A stretch of 64,000 nucleotides of DNA from contig JAWKLZ010000001.1 of assembly GCA_041392475.1 (NCBI GenBank), positions 1,736,001 to 1,800,000 of the forward strand. The letters run 5' to 3'. The DNA comes from Chitinophagales bacterium (GTDB taxonomy: Bacteria; Bacteroidota; Bacteroidia; Chitinophagales; UBA2359). The notes below the pieces were generated by a model that saw nothing but the letters and a program-made list of their open reading frames with translations, searched no databases and was not told the origin of the DNA. The translations under genes and the position numbers were made by a program. This document shows, piece by piece, positions 8,187 through 17,156 of the stretch (positions within the stretch are counted from its first letter, which is position 1; each line of letters opens with the position of its first letter).

Positions 8187-11100
8187 ATGCTCAACAAAAC
8201 AATCCGTTTCTTTCTCGAAAACAAACTTTTCGCCATACTCTTTTTAGTGATCATGGTGGTATGGGGTTTGTCGACCGCCCCCTTCAATTTTGAAGTAGGC
8301 GGGCTACCCAAAGACCCTGTGGCAGTAGATGCCATTCCAGACATTGGCGAAAACCAACAAATCGTTTTCACCAAATGGATGGGACGTTCGCCCCAGGACA
8401 TCGAAGACCAAATCACCTATCCATTGACTTCCGCCTTGTTGGGAATACCAGGCGTGCGTACAGTCCGCAGCAATTCCATGTTTGGCTTTTCTAGCATCTA
8501 CATCATCTTCAATGACGACATAGAATTTTATTGGAGCCGTTCCCGCATCCTCGAAAAACTCAATTCGCTGCCCAGCAGCCTGTTGCCAGATGGCGTACAG
8601 CCCACACTCGGCCCAGATGCCACCGCTTTGGGGCAAATATTTTGGTACACATTGGAAGGGCGAGATACAGACGGAAACGTGACAGGCGGTTGGGATTTAC
8701 AAGAATTGCGGAGCATACAAGATTTTTATGTCAAATACGGTTTGGGGGCAGCAGAGGGCGTTTCGGAAGTAGCTTCGGTGGGAGGATATGTCAAAGAATA
8801 CCAAATAGACCTCGACCCCGATGCGCTAAAGGCCAGCAACATCACCCTCCCACAAGTCGTCAAAGCCGTCCAAAATAGCAACATTGACGTAGGCGCAAAA
8901 ACCATTGAAATCAATCGAGTAGAGTATTTTGTAAGAGGTTTGGGCTACATCAAATCTTTGGAAGACTTGGAGGAAACGGTCATTGTCGCCCGCCAAAACA
9001 CCCCCATTCGCATCAAAGACGTGGCGAAAGTCTATTTGGGTCCCGCCACCCGTCGGGGCGCATTGGACAAGTCGGGAGCAGAAGTTGTAGGCGGTGTCGT
9101 TGTGGCGAGATATGGAGCGAACCCATTGGAGGTCATCAACAATGTCAAAACCAAAATCGCCGAAATTGCAGGTGGTTTGCCCACCAAAACTCTGGCAGAC
9201 GGAACGTTTTCACAGGTGACAGTCGTGCCTTTTTACGACCGCACCCAACTCATTCACGAAACCATCGGTACATTGGAGGAAGCCCTTTATCTCGAAATCC
9301 TCATCACCATCATTGTCGTTATCATCATGCTCCTCAATTTTCGGGCATCTTTGTTGGTATCGGGATTGCTGCCGATTGCTGTTTTGATGTGTTTTATTGC
9401 CATGCGTTATTTCGGAGTAGATGCCAATATCGTGGCTTTGTCGGGTATTGCAATTGCGATTGGAACGATGGTCGATATGGGCATTGTGCTATGCGAGAAT
9501 ATTTTAGAACGATTGAAGGAAGCCGATGAATCGGAAGACAAATTGGAGGTCGTTTATCGAGCGACTACCGAAGTTGCCTCTGCTGTGATTACCGCCGTAG
9601 CCACGACCATCATCAGTTTTTTACCCGTTTTCACAATGGTTGCCGCCGAAGGAAAACTATTCCGCCCATTGGCTTTCACCAAAACCTTTGCATTGTTGGC
9701 TTCAATCATTGTAGCGGTTATTTTGATTCCGCCATTCGCACACTGGCTTTTTGGCTTCAAAATCAAAACCCCAAAATTCCTTCAATCCAAAAAGACTGAA
9801 TATCCAATATCCAATACCAAATCTAAATGGAAGGTTTCTCCATTAACCATTCTCAATTATATAGTAGCCCTATTCGTAGCCTACTTTTTGACCCAAAAAT
9901 GGATGCCCTTAGGCGTAAACAACAGCCTGCTTATCAATTTTCTATTTGTCGGTTTGATCATTGCAGCAATATTGGCATTTTTTCAAATGGTTATCCATTT
10001 CTACGAAAATATCCTGCGGTTTTGTCTGCATCTCAAATGGTTGTTTTTGCTCTTGCCCATTTTCATCATTTACGTAGGCTTCTCCATTTTCCAAAAAACA
10101 GGACGAGAATTTATGCCCTCTTTGAATGAAGGTTCATTCCTCCTCATGCCCACTTCAATGCCACATTCAGGTATGGAAGAAAACTTGGAAGTCTTGAGAA
10201 TGTTGGACATGGCTGCAACATCTATTCCTGAAGTCGAAACCGTTGTCGGCAAATTAGGGCGGGCAGAATCTGCCTTAGACCCTGCACCGATTTCGATGTA
10301 TGAAAACATCATAAATTATAAAACCGAATACAAAACCGATGAAGACGGACAACGCATCCGCTTCAAAGTCGATGAACAGGGTAAATACCTGCAAGACGAA
10401 AAAGGCGAATTGATCCCCGACTCCAATGGTAAATACTTTCGACAATGGCGAGACGAAATCCAAAGCCCTGATGATATATGGAACGAAATTGTGAAAGCCA
10501 CCAAACTCCCTGGCGTAACTTCTGCCCCCAAATTGCAACCCATCGAAACCCGACTGGTAATGCTTCAAACGGGGATGCGTGCGCCAATGGGCATCAAAGT
10601 CAAAGGCTCTGATTTACAAATCATCCAAGACTTTGGGCTGCAATTGGAATCCGCATTGAAGGAAGTCGAAGGCGTAAAAGCCCAAGCTGTTTTTGCAGAT
10701 AGAATCGTCGGCAAACCTTACTTGGAGATTGATTGGAACAGAGCAGAATTGGCACGTTACGGATTGACCATCAAAGATGCACAGCAATATGTGGAAGTCG
10801 CCATTGGAGGTATCAGCCTATCCCAAAGCGTGGAAGGTCGAGAGCGTTACCCAATTCGAGTACGCTATCCGAGGACTTTGCGGGATTCGCCTGCTGCCAT
10901 CGAAGACATGCTGATTCCCACGCCTTCGGGAACCGAAATTCCATTGAGCGAAGTGGGTGAAATCTTATACGAACAAGGCCCACAAGCTATCAAAAGTGAG
11001 GACAGTTTTTTGGTGGGTTATGTGCTTTTCGACAAATTAGAGGGCTTTTCGGAGGTTGAGGTCGTGGAGAATGCACAGCAATATTTGGAACAACAAATTG

Positions 11101-11756
11101 AAGTTGGAAAAATCACCGTACCTGCGGGCATCAGTTACCGTTTTGCAGGAAATTACGAAAATCAGGTGCGGGCTTCCAAACGTTTGAGCGTGGTCATGCC
11201 TCTAGCTTTGATGCTGATTTTCTTGATTCTCTACCTTCAATTTAGGTCAATACCTTTATCTCTTATGGTTTTTTCAGGCGTTGCAGTAGCTTTTGCAGGG
11301 GGCTTTATCATGATTGGATTGTACAGCACGGATTGGTTCATGAATTTTGATTTGTTTGGAATCAACATGCGAAATATGCTTCAAATTCAAACAATTAACC
11401 TAAGCGTTGCTGTTTGGGTGGGATTCTTAGCTTTGTTTGGAATTGCTACAGATGACGGGGTTTTGGTAGGTACTTATCTGCAACAATCTTTTAAGGAAAA
11501 TGAACCAAAAACAGTAGCAGAAATTCGAGATGCAGTCGTTGAAGCGGGCAAACGTCGGGTGCGCCCTGCAATGATGACCACCGCCACAACGATATTGGCT
11601 CTGTTACCTGTCTTGACTTCTACGGGAAGAGGATCGGACATCATGATACCGATGGCGATTCCTTCTTTTGGAGGAATGTTGATTCAGATGATTACCATGT
11701 TTACCGTCCCTGTGTTGTTTGCGATTTGGAAAGAAACGAAACTGAAACTGAGGTGA
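8187..11756 (+). CDS. cusA: CusA/CzcA-type heavy-metal efflux RND pump
   Basis: A 1189-residue inner-membrane RND transporter. The start MLNKTIRFFLENKLFAILF is the first transmembrane helix, followed by the family segment VDAIPDIGENQQIVFTKW (about residues 47-64). The first helix bundle contains the proton-relay region AIAIGTMVDMGIVLCENILE (about residues 412-431) and the second bundle GIATDDGVLVGTYLQQS. A periplasmic domain insert (about 710-760, KTDEDGQRIRFKVDEQGKYL) is seen in CusA proteins of this phylum. With the TolC-like and CusB-like products downstream it would form a tripartite pump expelling Cu(I), and possibly Ag(I) or other cations, driven by the proton gradient. Substrate is inferred from the copper genes around it. 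Length is slightly above E. coli CusA (1047) because of the insert and a longer central region. Confidence 0.93.
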   Translation: MLNKTIRFFLENKLFAILFLVIMVVWGLSTAPFNFEVGGLPKDPVAVDAIPDIGENQQIVFTKWMGRSPQDIEDQITYPLTSALLGIPGVRTVRSNSMFGFSSIYIIFNDDIEFYWSRSRILEKLNSLPSSLLPDGVQPTLGPDATALGQIFWYTLEGRDTDGNVTGGWDLQELRSIQDFYVKYGLGAAEGVSEVASVGGYVKEYQIDLDPDALKASNITLPQVVKAVQNSNIDVGAKTIEINRVEYFVRGLGYIKSLEDLEETVIVARQNTPIRIKDVAKVYLGPATRRGALDKSGAEVVGGVVVARYGANPLEVINNVKTKIAEIAGGLPTKTLADGTFSQVTVVPFYDRTQLIHETIGTLEEALYLEILITIIVVIIMLLNFRASLLVSGLLPIAVLMCFIAMRYFGVDANIVALSGIAIAIGTMVDMGIVLCENILERLKEADESEDKLEVVYRATTEVASAVITAVATTIISFLPVFTMVAAEGKLFRPLAFTKTFALLASIIVAVILIPPFAHWLFGFKIKTPKFLQSKKTEYPISNTKSKWKVSPLTILNYIVALFVAYFLTQKWMPLGVNNSLLINFLFVGLIIAAILAFFQMVIHFYENILRFCLHLKWLFLLLPIFIIYVGFSIFQKTGREFMPSLNEGSFLLMPTSMPHSGMEENLEVLRMLDMAATSIPEVETVVGKLGRAESALDPAPISMYENIINYKTEYKTDEDGQRIRFKVDEQGKYLQDEKGELIPDSNGKYFRQWRDEIQSPDDIWNEIVKATKLPGVTSAPKLQPIETRLVMLQTGMRAPMGIKVKGSDLQIIQDFGLQLESALKEVEGVKAQAVFADRIVGKPYLEIDWNRAELARYGLTIKDAQQYVEVAIGGISLSQSVEGRERYPIRVRYPRTLRDSPAAIEDMLIPTPSGTEIPLSEVGEILYEQGPQAIKSEDSFLVGYVLFDKLEGFSEVEVVENAQQYLEQQIEVGKITVPAGISYRFAGNYENQVRASKRLSVVMPLALMLIFLILYLQFRSIPLSLMVFSGVAVAFAGGFIMIGLYSTDWFMNFDLFGINMRNMLQIQTINLSVAVWVGFLALFGIATDDGVLVGTYLQQSFKENEPKTVAEIRDAVVEAGKRRVRPAMMTTATTILALLPVLTSTGRGSDIMIPMAIPSFGGMLIQMITMFTVPVLFAIWKETKLKLR

Positions 11757-11785
11757 TTGAACACAGAGGATTTTTTTGGTTTAGC

Positions 11786-11835
11786 GGAAACTTTGTCAAC
11801 GGTCGAAGACATTGGCAACAGTTGAAGCGGTGACA
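11786..11835 (+). repeat. Dispersed intergenic repeat, copy 1 (ACTTTGTCAAC...CAACAGTTG)
   Basis: The spacer between cusA and the TolC gene contains a block that starts with ACTTTGTCAACGGTC and ends with TTGGCAACAGTTGAAG. It matches, in the other orientation, the block at about 29140-29182 with only a few substitutions. TGTCA and TGACA near its ends make it weakly palindromic. Confidence 0.6.
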
Positions 11836-11861
11836 ATAGAAAACAGAAACTATTAAAAAAA

Positions 11862-13103
11862 ATGCAAATAAAAACAATTCAAATATTCATCATCAGCCTG
11901 CTAAGTATTTGTTCACAAATCACTTACAGTCAAGAATTAGAGGATTATCTACAAATTGCAGTTGAAAACCACCCCCAACTAAAAGCCATCAATTACGAAG
12001 TAAAATCCGAACTCGAAAAAATACCACAAGTCACCGCATTACCAGAACCCGAAGTAGGCGGAGGTATATTTTTATTACCCGTTGAAACGAGAGTTGGCGC
12101 ACAAAGATTGCGGCTATCCGCCAGTCAAATGCTTCCACCAAAAGGTAGCCGAACCGCCAAAGCAGAGGCAGTGACTGCAATGGCAAAAGCAAAAGAACAA
12201 ACATTGGAGGTGGTAAAAAATCAGTTGTTCTATGAACTCAAACAAATCTGGTACGAACGTTACGAATCCAAAGAAACAATTGAAGTGCATCAGGAGAACT
12301 TGGAATTGTTGGAGGCTTTCGAGCAGTTGGCATTAATTAAATTTGAAGCAGGATTGGGAAGTATGACCAACGTTTTGCGGGTGCAAATGGAGAAGAATAA
12401 GGTGAATACCCAAATCGAAAATTTGCAGGACAAACTGCAATTTCTGCAAGTGAAATTCAACCAAATTCTGAACCGAGATACACAAGCACCCATTGCGATT
12501 CCCGACACGATGCCATTGAAGGAAATTGCAGAAGACCAAAACATTGTAGCCGAAAAAATCAAAACCCAAAACCCTGCTTTGCAGCAATTTCAGCTTCAAC
12601 AAGATGCCATTCAACAGCGCATCAAAGTAGAAGAATGGGCTTTCAAACCGAGCTTTGGAGTGGGCTTAGAATATGCCATGACCGATAAACGGAAAGATAT
12701 GGAAGTCAAAGGAAATGGCAAAGATATGTTGATGCCCAAGGTGATGGTAAAATTGCCTTTGTTCAAATCAAAATACGAGGCTGCCGTGAAAGAGCAGGAA
12801 TACAAAATATTGGCATTGAAGGAAAAAGAACACGATATAAGCCTTCAATTATTGACCGCCTTAGAACGAGGTTTCACCGAATACCGCACCGCCCAACGAC
12901 AAATTGCACTCTACAAAGACCAAATTGACTTAGCAGAACGTGCGCTCGATTTGTTGGTAACGGTTTATAGCACCGACAACAAGGATTTTGAAGAATTGCT
13001 GCGGATGCAAGGACAGATTTTAAATGACCAATTGGCAATATTGAAGGCACAGAAGGAAGGCAATATTGCAGTGGCTTTTATTGAGTCACTTTATACTGAA
13101 TGA
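11862..13103 (+). CDS. cusC: TolC-family outer-membrane efflux protein (CusC-like)
   Basis: The 413-residue protein starts with a signal peptide ending near TYSQ and then shows the long amphipathic, coiled-coil-like helices of outer membrane efflux proteins: two structurally similar halves (about residues 25-215 and 220-410), each with Gln/Glu/Lys/Ala-rich helices such as EKNKVNTQIENLQDKLQFLQ and ERALDLLVTVYSTDNKDFEE. It would trimerise into the outer-membrane duct for the CusA/CusB pump. The gene lies 105 nt after cusA and 12 nt before the CusB gene, so it is part of the same operon. No lipobox is visible. Length is somewhat short but within the range for Bacteroidota members of this cluster. 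Confidence 0.88.
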   Translation: MQIKTIQIFIISLLSICSQITYSQELEDYLQIAVENHPQLKAINYEVKSELEKIPQVTALPEPEVGGGIFLLPVETRVGAQRLRLSASQMLPPKGSRTAKAEAVTAMAKAKEQTLEVVKNQLFYELKQIWYERYESKETIEVHQENLELLEAFEQLALIKFEAGLGSMTNVLRVQMEKNKVNTQIENLQDKLQFLQVKFNQILNRDTQAPIAIPDTMPLKEIAEDQNIVAEKIKTQNPALQQFQLQQDAIQQRIKVEEWAFKPSFGVGLEYAMTDKRKDMEVKGNGKDMLMPKVMVKLPLFKSKYEAAVKEQEYKILALKEKEHDISLQLLTALERGFTEYRTAQRQIALYKDQIDLAERALDLLVTVYSTDNKDFEELLRMQGQILNDQLAILKAQKEGNIAVAFIESLYTE

Positions 13104-13115
13104 AACAATAAAACT

Positions 13116-14936
13116 ATGAATAAATCAGTCATTATCACAGCAATAGTAACCCTCATTTTGGGTATTGGCATTGGCTTTTTGCTCTTTGGCAGAAGCAGCG
13201 GCGATGCTGCAATGGACACACACGACCACGAACTCGAAGCGACAACTACGGCAGAAAGCAAAACGATTTGGACGTGTTCGATGCACCCCCAAATTCGCCA
13301 AAACGAGCCAGGAGATTGTCCGCTTTGTGGGATGGATTTGATTCCATTGGAGGCAGGCAACAGCGACAATCCCATACAATTGACCATGACTGCTGATGCG
13401 GTCAAATTGGCGAATATTCAAACAACGATAATCGGTCAAGTAGGTGCTGGAAATACTGCGAGTCTCGAAGAAAACGGAGGCAAAGAACTTTTATTAGCGG
13501 GCAAGGTGAAAATGAACGAAACGTTGAGTAGTACGCAAACAGCACATGTAGGCGGAAGGATTGAAAAGTTGTATGTCAATTCGGAAGGGGAAAATATCCG
13601 CAAAGGGCAGAAAATCGCTTCGGTCTATTCACCCGAATTGGTGGCGGCACAAAAGGAATTGTTTGAAGCCAAAAAATTGCAAAATCGCCTGCCTGCTTTG
13701 TACGAGGCTGCAAAAAACAAGCTGCAACTGTGGAAAATTCCAGTCAGTACGATTCAGGAAATTGAGCAAAGAGGCGTGGTGAAAACAGAGATTGACATTT
13801 TTGCGGATGTGGATGGTACAGTGATGCGAAAGATGGTGAATTTGGGCGATCACATCAAAGCGGGGAGTCCGATGTTTGAAGTAATGAATTTGAGCAAAGT
13901 ATGGGTTTTGTTTGATATCTATGAAAAAGATTTGCAGTGGATTCGGAAAGGCGATGTCATCGAATTCAATGTGGCTGCAATGCCCGAAAAAACCTTCAAA
14001 GCTCCAATCACTTTCATTGACCCTTTCATTGACCCACAAACGAGGGTGGCGACAGTGCGGGTAGAGGCAAGCAGCAATGGCGGCAAATTGAAGCCCGATA
14101 TGTTTGCCAAAGGCATACTGAAAACCAACCCTTTGCCTATTGCAGCTACTTCAAAAAAAGGCGGTACACCTTTGACCATTCCCAAAACTGCGGTTTTGTG
14201 GACAGGCAAGGAGTCGGTGGTTTATATCAAAAATCAAGAAATGGACATTCCTACTTTTGAGTACAGAGTTATCAAATTGGGTGTAAGTTTGGGCGATGCT
14301 TATGTGGTGGAAAGTGGCTTGGAAGCGGGCGCAGAGGTAGTAACGAATGGTGCATTTAAGATTGATGCTTCAGCACAGTTGAGCAATAAGGCGAGCATGA
14401 TGAACAAGCAAGTGGCGATTAAAAATGAAGCAATGGCGAAAGAAGATATGGCCGTGAAAATACCTAATTACCATTCTAAAACGCCCAAAGCTTTCAAGCT
14501 GCAATTGGGAAATACAGCATCGGCTTACCTTCAATTGAAGGATGCGCTTGTGGCTACCGATTTTGAAGCAGCGAATTTGGCAAGCATGGCATTGAAGCAA
14601 GCGATGGAGAAAACAGATATGATGCTATTGAAGGGAGAAGTGCATACTTATTGGATGGAGCAATTGAAGCCTTTGAATGTGCATTTGGATTTGCTACAAA
14701 AAGCAAAAGGTGTGGAAGATCAGCGCAAGCAATTTTCCAATGTTTCGGATTTGCTGACAGTGATGGTGAAGGCTTTTGGCATTGATGGAACGGATTTGTA
14801 CGTACAGTTTTGTCCTATGGGTTTTGACAATATTGGGGCTTATTGGTTGAGTGAGGTGGCCCAAATTCAAAACCCCTATTTCGGGGATAAAATGATGAAG
14901 TGTGGTTCAGTGACAGATACACTAAAGGCAGATTAG
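13116..14936 (+). CDS. cusB: Efflux RND periplasmic adaptor (CusB-like) with HMBD and DUF3347 domains
   Basis: A 606-residue membrane-fusion protein. After an N-terminal membrane anchor (about residues 5-23) comes a heavy-metal-binding domain with WTCSMHPQIRQ and GDCPLCGMDLIP (about 50-72), carrying paired Cys, Met and His residues. The adaptor core follows: barrel-sandwich lipoyl halves with HVGGRIEKLYVNSEGENI and DVDGTVMRKMVNLGDHIKAG, a helical hairpin, and a beta-barrel (about 105-430). The last 150 residues form a DUF3347 domain ending in VQFCPMGFDNIGAYW and KMMKCG, again with Cys and Met. The protein links CusA to the outer-membrane duct and may hand Cu to CusA. Two extra metal-binding modules make it longer than E. 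coli CusB (407). It is 12 nt downstream of the TolC gene. Confidence 0.92.
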   Translation: MNKSVIITAIVTLILGIGIGFLLFGRSSGDAAMDTHDHELEATTTAESKTIWTCSMHPQIRQNEPGDCPLCGMDLIPLEAGNSDNPIQLTMTADAVKLANIQTTIIGQVGAGNTASLEENGGKELLLAGKVKMNETLSSTQTAHVGGRIEKLYVNSEGENIRKGQKIASVYSPELVAAQKELFEAKKLQNRLPALYEAAKNKLQLWKIPVSTIQEIEQRGVVKTEIDIFADVDGTVMRKMVNLGDHIKAGSPMFEVMNLSKVWVLFDIYEKDLQWIRKGDVIEFNVAAMPEKTFKAPITFIDPFIDPQTRVATVRVEASSNGGKLKPDMFAKGILKTNPLPIAATSKKGGTPLTIPKTAVLWTGKESVVYIKNQEMDIPTFEYRVIKLGVSLGDAYVVESGLEAGAEVVTNGAFKIDASAQLSNKASMMNKQVAIKNEAMAKEDMAVKIPNYHSKTPKAFKLQLGNTASAYLQLKDALVATDFEAANLASMALKQAMEKTDMMLLKGEVHTYWMEQLKPLNVHLDLLQKAKGVEDQRKQFSNVSDLLTVMVKAFGIDGTDLYVQFCPMGFDNIGAYWLSEVAQIQNPYFGDKMMKCGSVTDTLKAD

Positions 14937-15063
14937 TAGATGTGTAAACTGATAGATTACTGAGTCCACTTAATATTTAATACTCAAAATAATAAATAAT
15001 GTGTTGACACGAATAAAATGTGTTAAACATACATATTTTTAATCAATTAAATTTTTACTCAAG

Positions 15064-16032
15064 ATGAAAAATTTCTTACTTTTTGCCCTGACATTCTGCT
15101 TGTTGAATGTCAGCAGCTTCGCTCAAAACAGTATTAAACTGAACATTCACCACAAGTTGGGGGATGAAGCTTTTGTGATGCAAACAGAAGCGACCAACAA
15201 CCTCGGCAACCGATTCAATGTGAGCCGATTGCAGTATTACATTTCCGAAATTTCTATCCTTCACAATGGCACAATCGAGACGAAAATCAAAGACCTGTGG
15301 GTTTTGGTAGATGCTGCTGGAGAAACCGTAGTGGATTTGGGAATGCACAACATTGATGCCATTGAAGGTATCCGTTTCCACATTGGAGTCGACCAAGAGC
15401 ACAATCACTCCGACCCTGCAAGTTATCCAAATGGTCATGCTTTGGCTCCAAAATTCCCTTCCATGCACTGGGGATGGGCTGCGGGTTATCGCTTCATTGC
15501 TTATGAAGGAAATGGTGGAAACTTCCTCAACCAAGATTGCGAATTGCACGGTTTGGGAGATAACAACTACTTCAAAACCAGCATTGATATGAATGTTACT
15601 GCTGCAAACAATGAGATTCTTATCAACTTAGATGCAGACTATACTCGTGTGATAGAAAATATCAACGTGAACTCGGGTGTGATTCTTCATGGAGACAATG
15701 GCCCAGCTAAAAAAGCACTCGAAAACTTTAGAGATTACGTGTTCACCGCTTCTGATAATGCTACTTCAATTGTGGACTTTAGTGAAATCAATGGCTTCAA
15801 TTTGTACCCAAATCCTGCCAATGTAGGAAGTGCTTTTATTGCTATTGAAGCCACTCAAGACCTTCAATATCAAGTAGTCGTTTACGATGTATTGGGTCGT
15901 GAGATTCAGTCTTTGGACAATGTGAAAAGCAATGTACCTATGGCACTAAACTTGAATGTGGCAGGTTTGTACATCATTAGTTTGGTGAAAGAAGGAAAGT
16001 CTGTTATCACCAAGAAATTGCAGGTGAATTAA
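15064..16032 (+). CDS. MbnP-like copper-binding protein with T9SS C-terminal sorting domain
   Basis: The 322-residue protein has a signal peptide (cleavage near SSFAQ), an MbnP-like domain (about residues 22-240) and a T9SS type A sorting domain (about 248-322; GFNLYPNPANVGSAFIAIEA, ending KSVITKKLQVN). MbnP hallmarks include RLQYYISEISI near residue 55, and the conserved Trp-rich segment SMHWGWAAGYRF (about 136-147). In methanotrophs MbnP binds copper after one of its tryptophans is oxidised to kynurenine by the diheme enzyme MbnH; two diheme genes follow here. The sorting domain predicts export through the type IX system and surface attachment or release. The gene is about 130 nt after cusB and probably belongs to the same copper regulon. 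MbnP fold assignment is by motif recognition; kynurenine formation is inference. Confidence 0.8.
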   Translation: MKNFLLFALTFCLLNVSSFAQNSIKLNIHHKLGDEAFVMQTEATNNLGNRFNVSRLQYYISEISILHNGTIETKIKDLWVLVDAAGETVVDLGMHNIDAIEGIRFHIGVDQEHNHSDPASYPNGHALAPKFPSMHWGWAAGYRFIAYEGNGGNFLNQDCELHGLGDNNYFKTSIDMNVTAANNEILINLDADYTRVIENINVNSGVILHGDNGPAKKALENFRDYVFTASDNATSIVDFSEINGFNLYPNPANVGSAFIAIEATQDLQYQVVVYDVLGREIQSLDNVKSNVPMALNLNVAGLYIISLVKEGKSVITKKLQVN

Positions 16033-16046
16033 TAGAGTGGTGATTA

Positions 16047-16081
16047 GTGGATTGGTGACTGGTAATCAGTTACTAATCCAC
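16047..16081 (+). repeat. 15-bp hairpin in the mbnP-mbnH spacer
   Basis: GTGGATTGGTGACTG (16047-16061) pairs with CAGTTACTAATCCAC (16067-16081) with two G-T wobbles and a 5-nt loop. There is no T-run after it, so it is more likely an mRNA-processing or attenuation structure, or a repeat unit, than a full terminator. Similar GTGACTGGTGATTAGT text occurs near 33749-33764. Confidence 0.5.
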
Positions 16082-16120
16082 AGTTGCCAATTATCAGTTA
16101 CTAATATACAACCAATTACA

Positions 16121-17137
16121 ATGAAAAAAATCTGCTTTTTCTTTCTGATATGTTTCACGATGGCTGCCTGTCAAGACGAAGGAGCGATAGAGCCATTGTA
16201 TGTGCCTGATTTGATGGAAATTCCCAAGGGTTTTCCAGAAGTGGATGCGCCAGAAGGAAACGAATTCACACAGGCCCGTTGGGATTTGGGTAAAAAACTG
16301 TTTTTTGACCCCATTCTATCGGCAGACTCCTCTATTAGTTGTGCAAGTTGTCACCATCCGCAGTTGGCATTTAGTGACAACTTGCCTTTTAGTTTGGGAG
16401 TAGAAGGAGCAATAGGCACTCGGAATAGCCCTACTTTGGCAAACGTGGCTTACCATCCCTACTTCACTCGAGAAGGTGGTGTGCCGACTTTAGAAATGCA
16501 AACATTGGTACCGATTCAAGAGCATAATGAGTTTAACTTCAACATTCTGTTGATTGCAGAGCGGTTGAAACAAAACGCAGAATATGTGGTCATGTCGAAG
16601 GAGGCTTATGACCGAGAGCCAGATGCTTTTGTGATTACCCGTTCTTTGGCTTGCTTCGAAAGGAGTCTTTTGAGTGGCTATAGTTCCTATGACCAGTATG
16701 TGAATTATGGGAAAACGGATGCTCTTTCAGAGGCTGCAATAAATGGGATGAACCTCTTTTTTGGGGAACGCACCCATTGCAGTAGCTGTCATAGCGGCTT
16801 CAATTTCACCAATTACGCCTTTGAAAACAATGGTTTGTATGAAAACTATACGGACGAAGGAAGGTTTCGACTCACAAGCAAAGAAGCAGACAGGGCTTTG
16901 TTCAAAGTGGCGAGTTTGCGAAATATTGAACTGACAGCTCCTTATATGCACGATGGTTCGATGAACACACTGGAGGAAGTAATTGCTCACTATCAATCAG
17001 GTGGAAAGAATCATCCCCATAAAAGTGACCTATTGAAGCCCCTCAACTTGACCGAAACAGAACAACAAGAGTTGATTGCGTTTTTGAAGTCTTTGACTGA
17101 TGAAGAATTTGTTAACAATCCTCTTTTTAATAAATAG
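16121..17137 (+). CDS. Diheme cytochrome-c peroxidase / MbnH-MauG-like enzyme 1 (lipoprotein)
   Basis: 338 residues. The leader MKKICFFFLICFTMAAC ends in a lipobox cysteine at residue 17. Two heme-c sites are present: SCASCHHP (about residue 70) and HCSSCHSG (about 221). The bacterial cytochrome-c-peroxidase/MauG motifs GTRNSPTLANVAYHPYF (about 105) and RNIELTAPYMHDGSM (about 268-282) are intact. MbnH enzymes, close relatives of these proteins, form a bis-Fe(IV) state and oxidise a Trp in the partner MbnP; location right behind the mbnP-like gene supports that role, though ordinary peroxide detoxification is possible. ATG 16121 is chosen because the 28 codons before it encode no signal sequence and overlap the intergenic hairpin. 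Confidence 0.87.
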   Translation: MKKICFFFLICFTMAACQDEGAIEPLYVPDLMEIPKGFPEVDAPEGNEFTQARWDLGKKLFFDPILSADSSISCASCHHPQLAFSDNLPFSLGVEGAIGTRNSPTLANVAYHPYFTREGGVPTLEMQTLVPIQEHNEFNFNILLIAERLKQNAEYVVMSKEAYDREPDAFVITRSLACFERSLLSGYSSYDQYVNYGKTDALSEAAINGMNLFFGERTHCSSCHSGFNFTNYAFENNGLYENYTDEGRFRLTSKEADRALFKVASLRNIELTAPYMHDGSMNTLEEVIAHYQSGGKNHPHKSDLLKPLNLTETEQQELIAFLKSLTDEEFVNNPLFNK

Positions 17138-17156
17138 AAAAATAACACATAATTAC

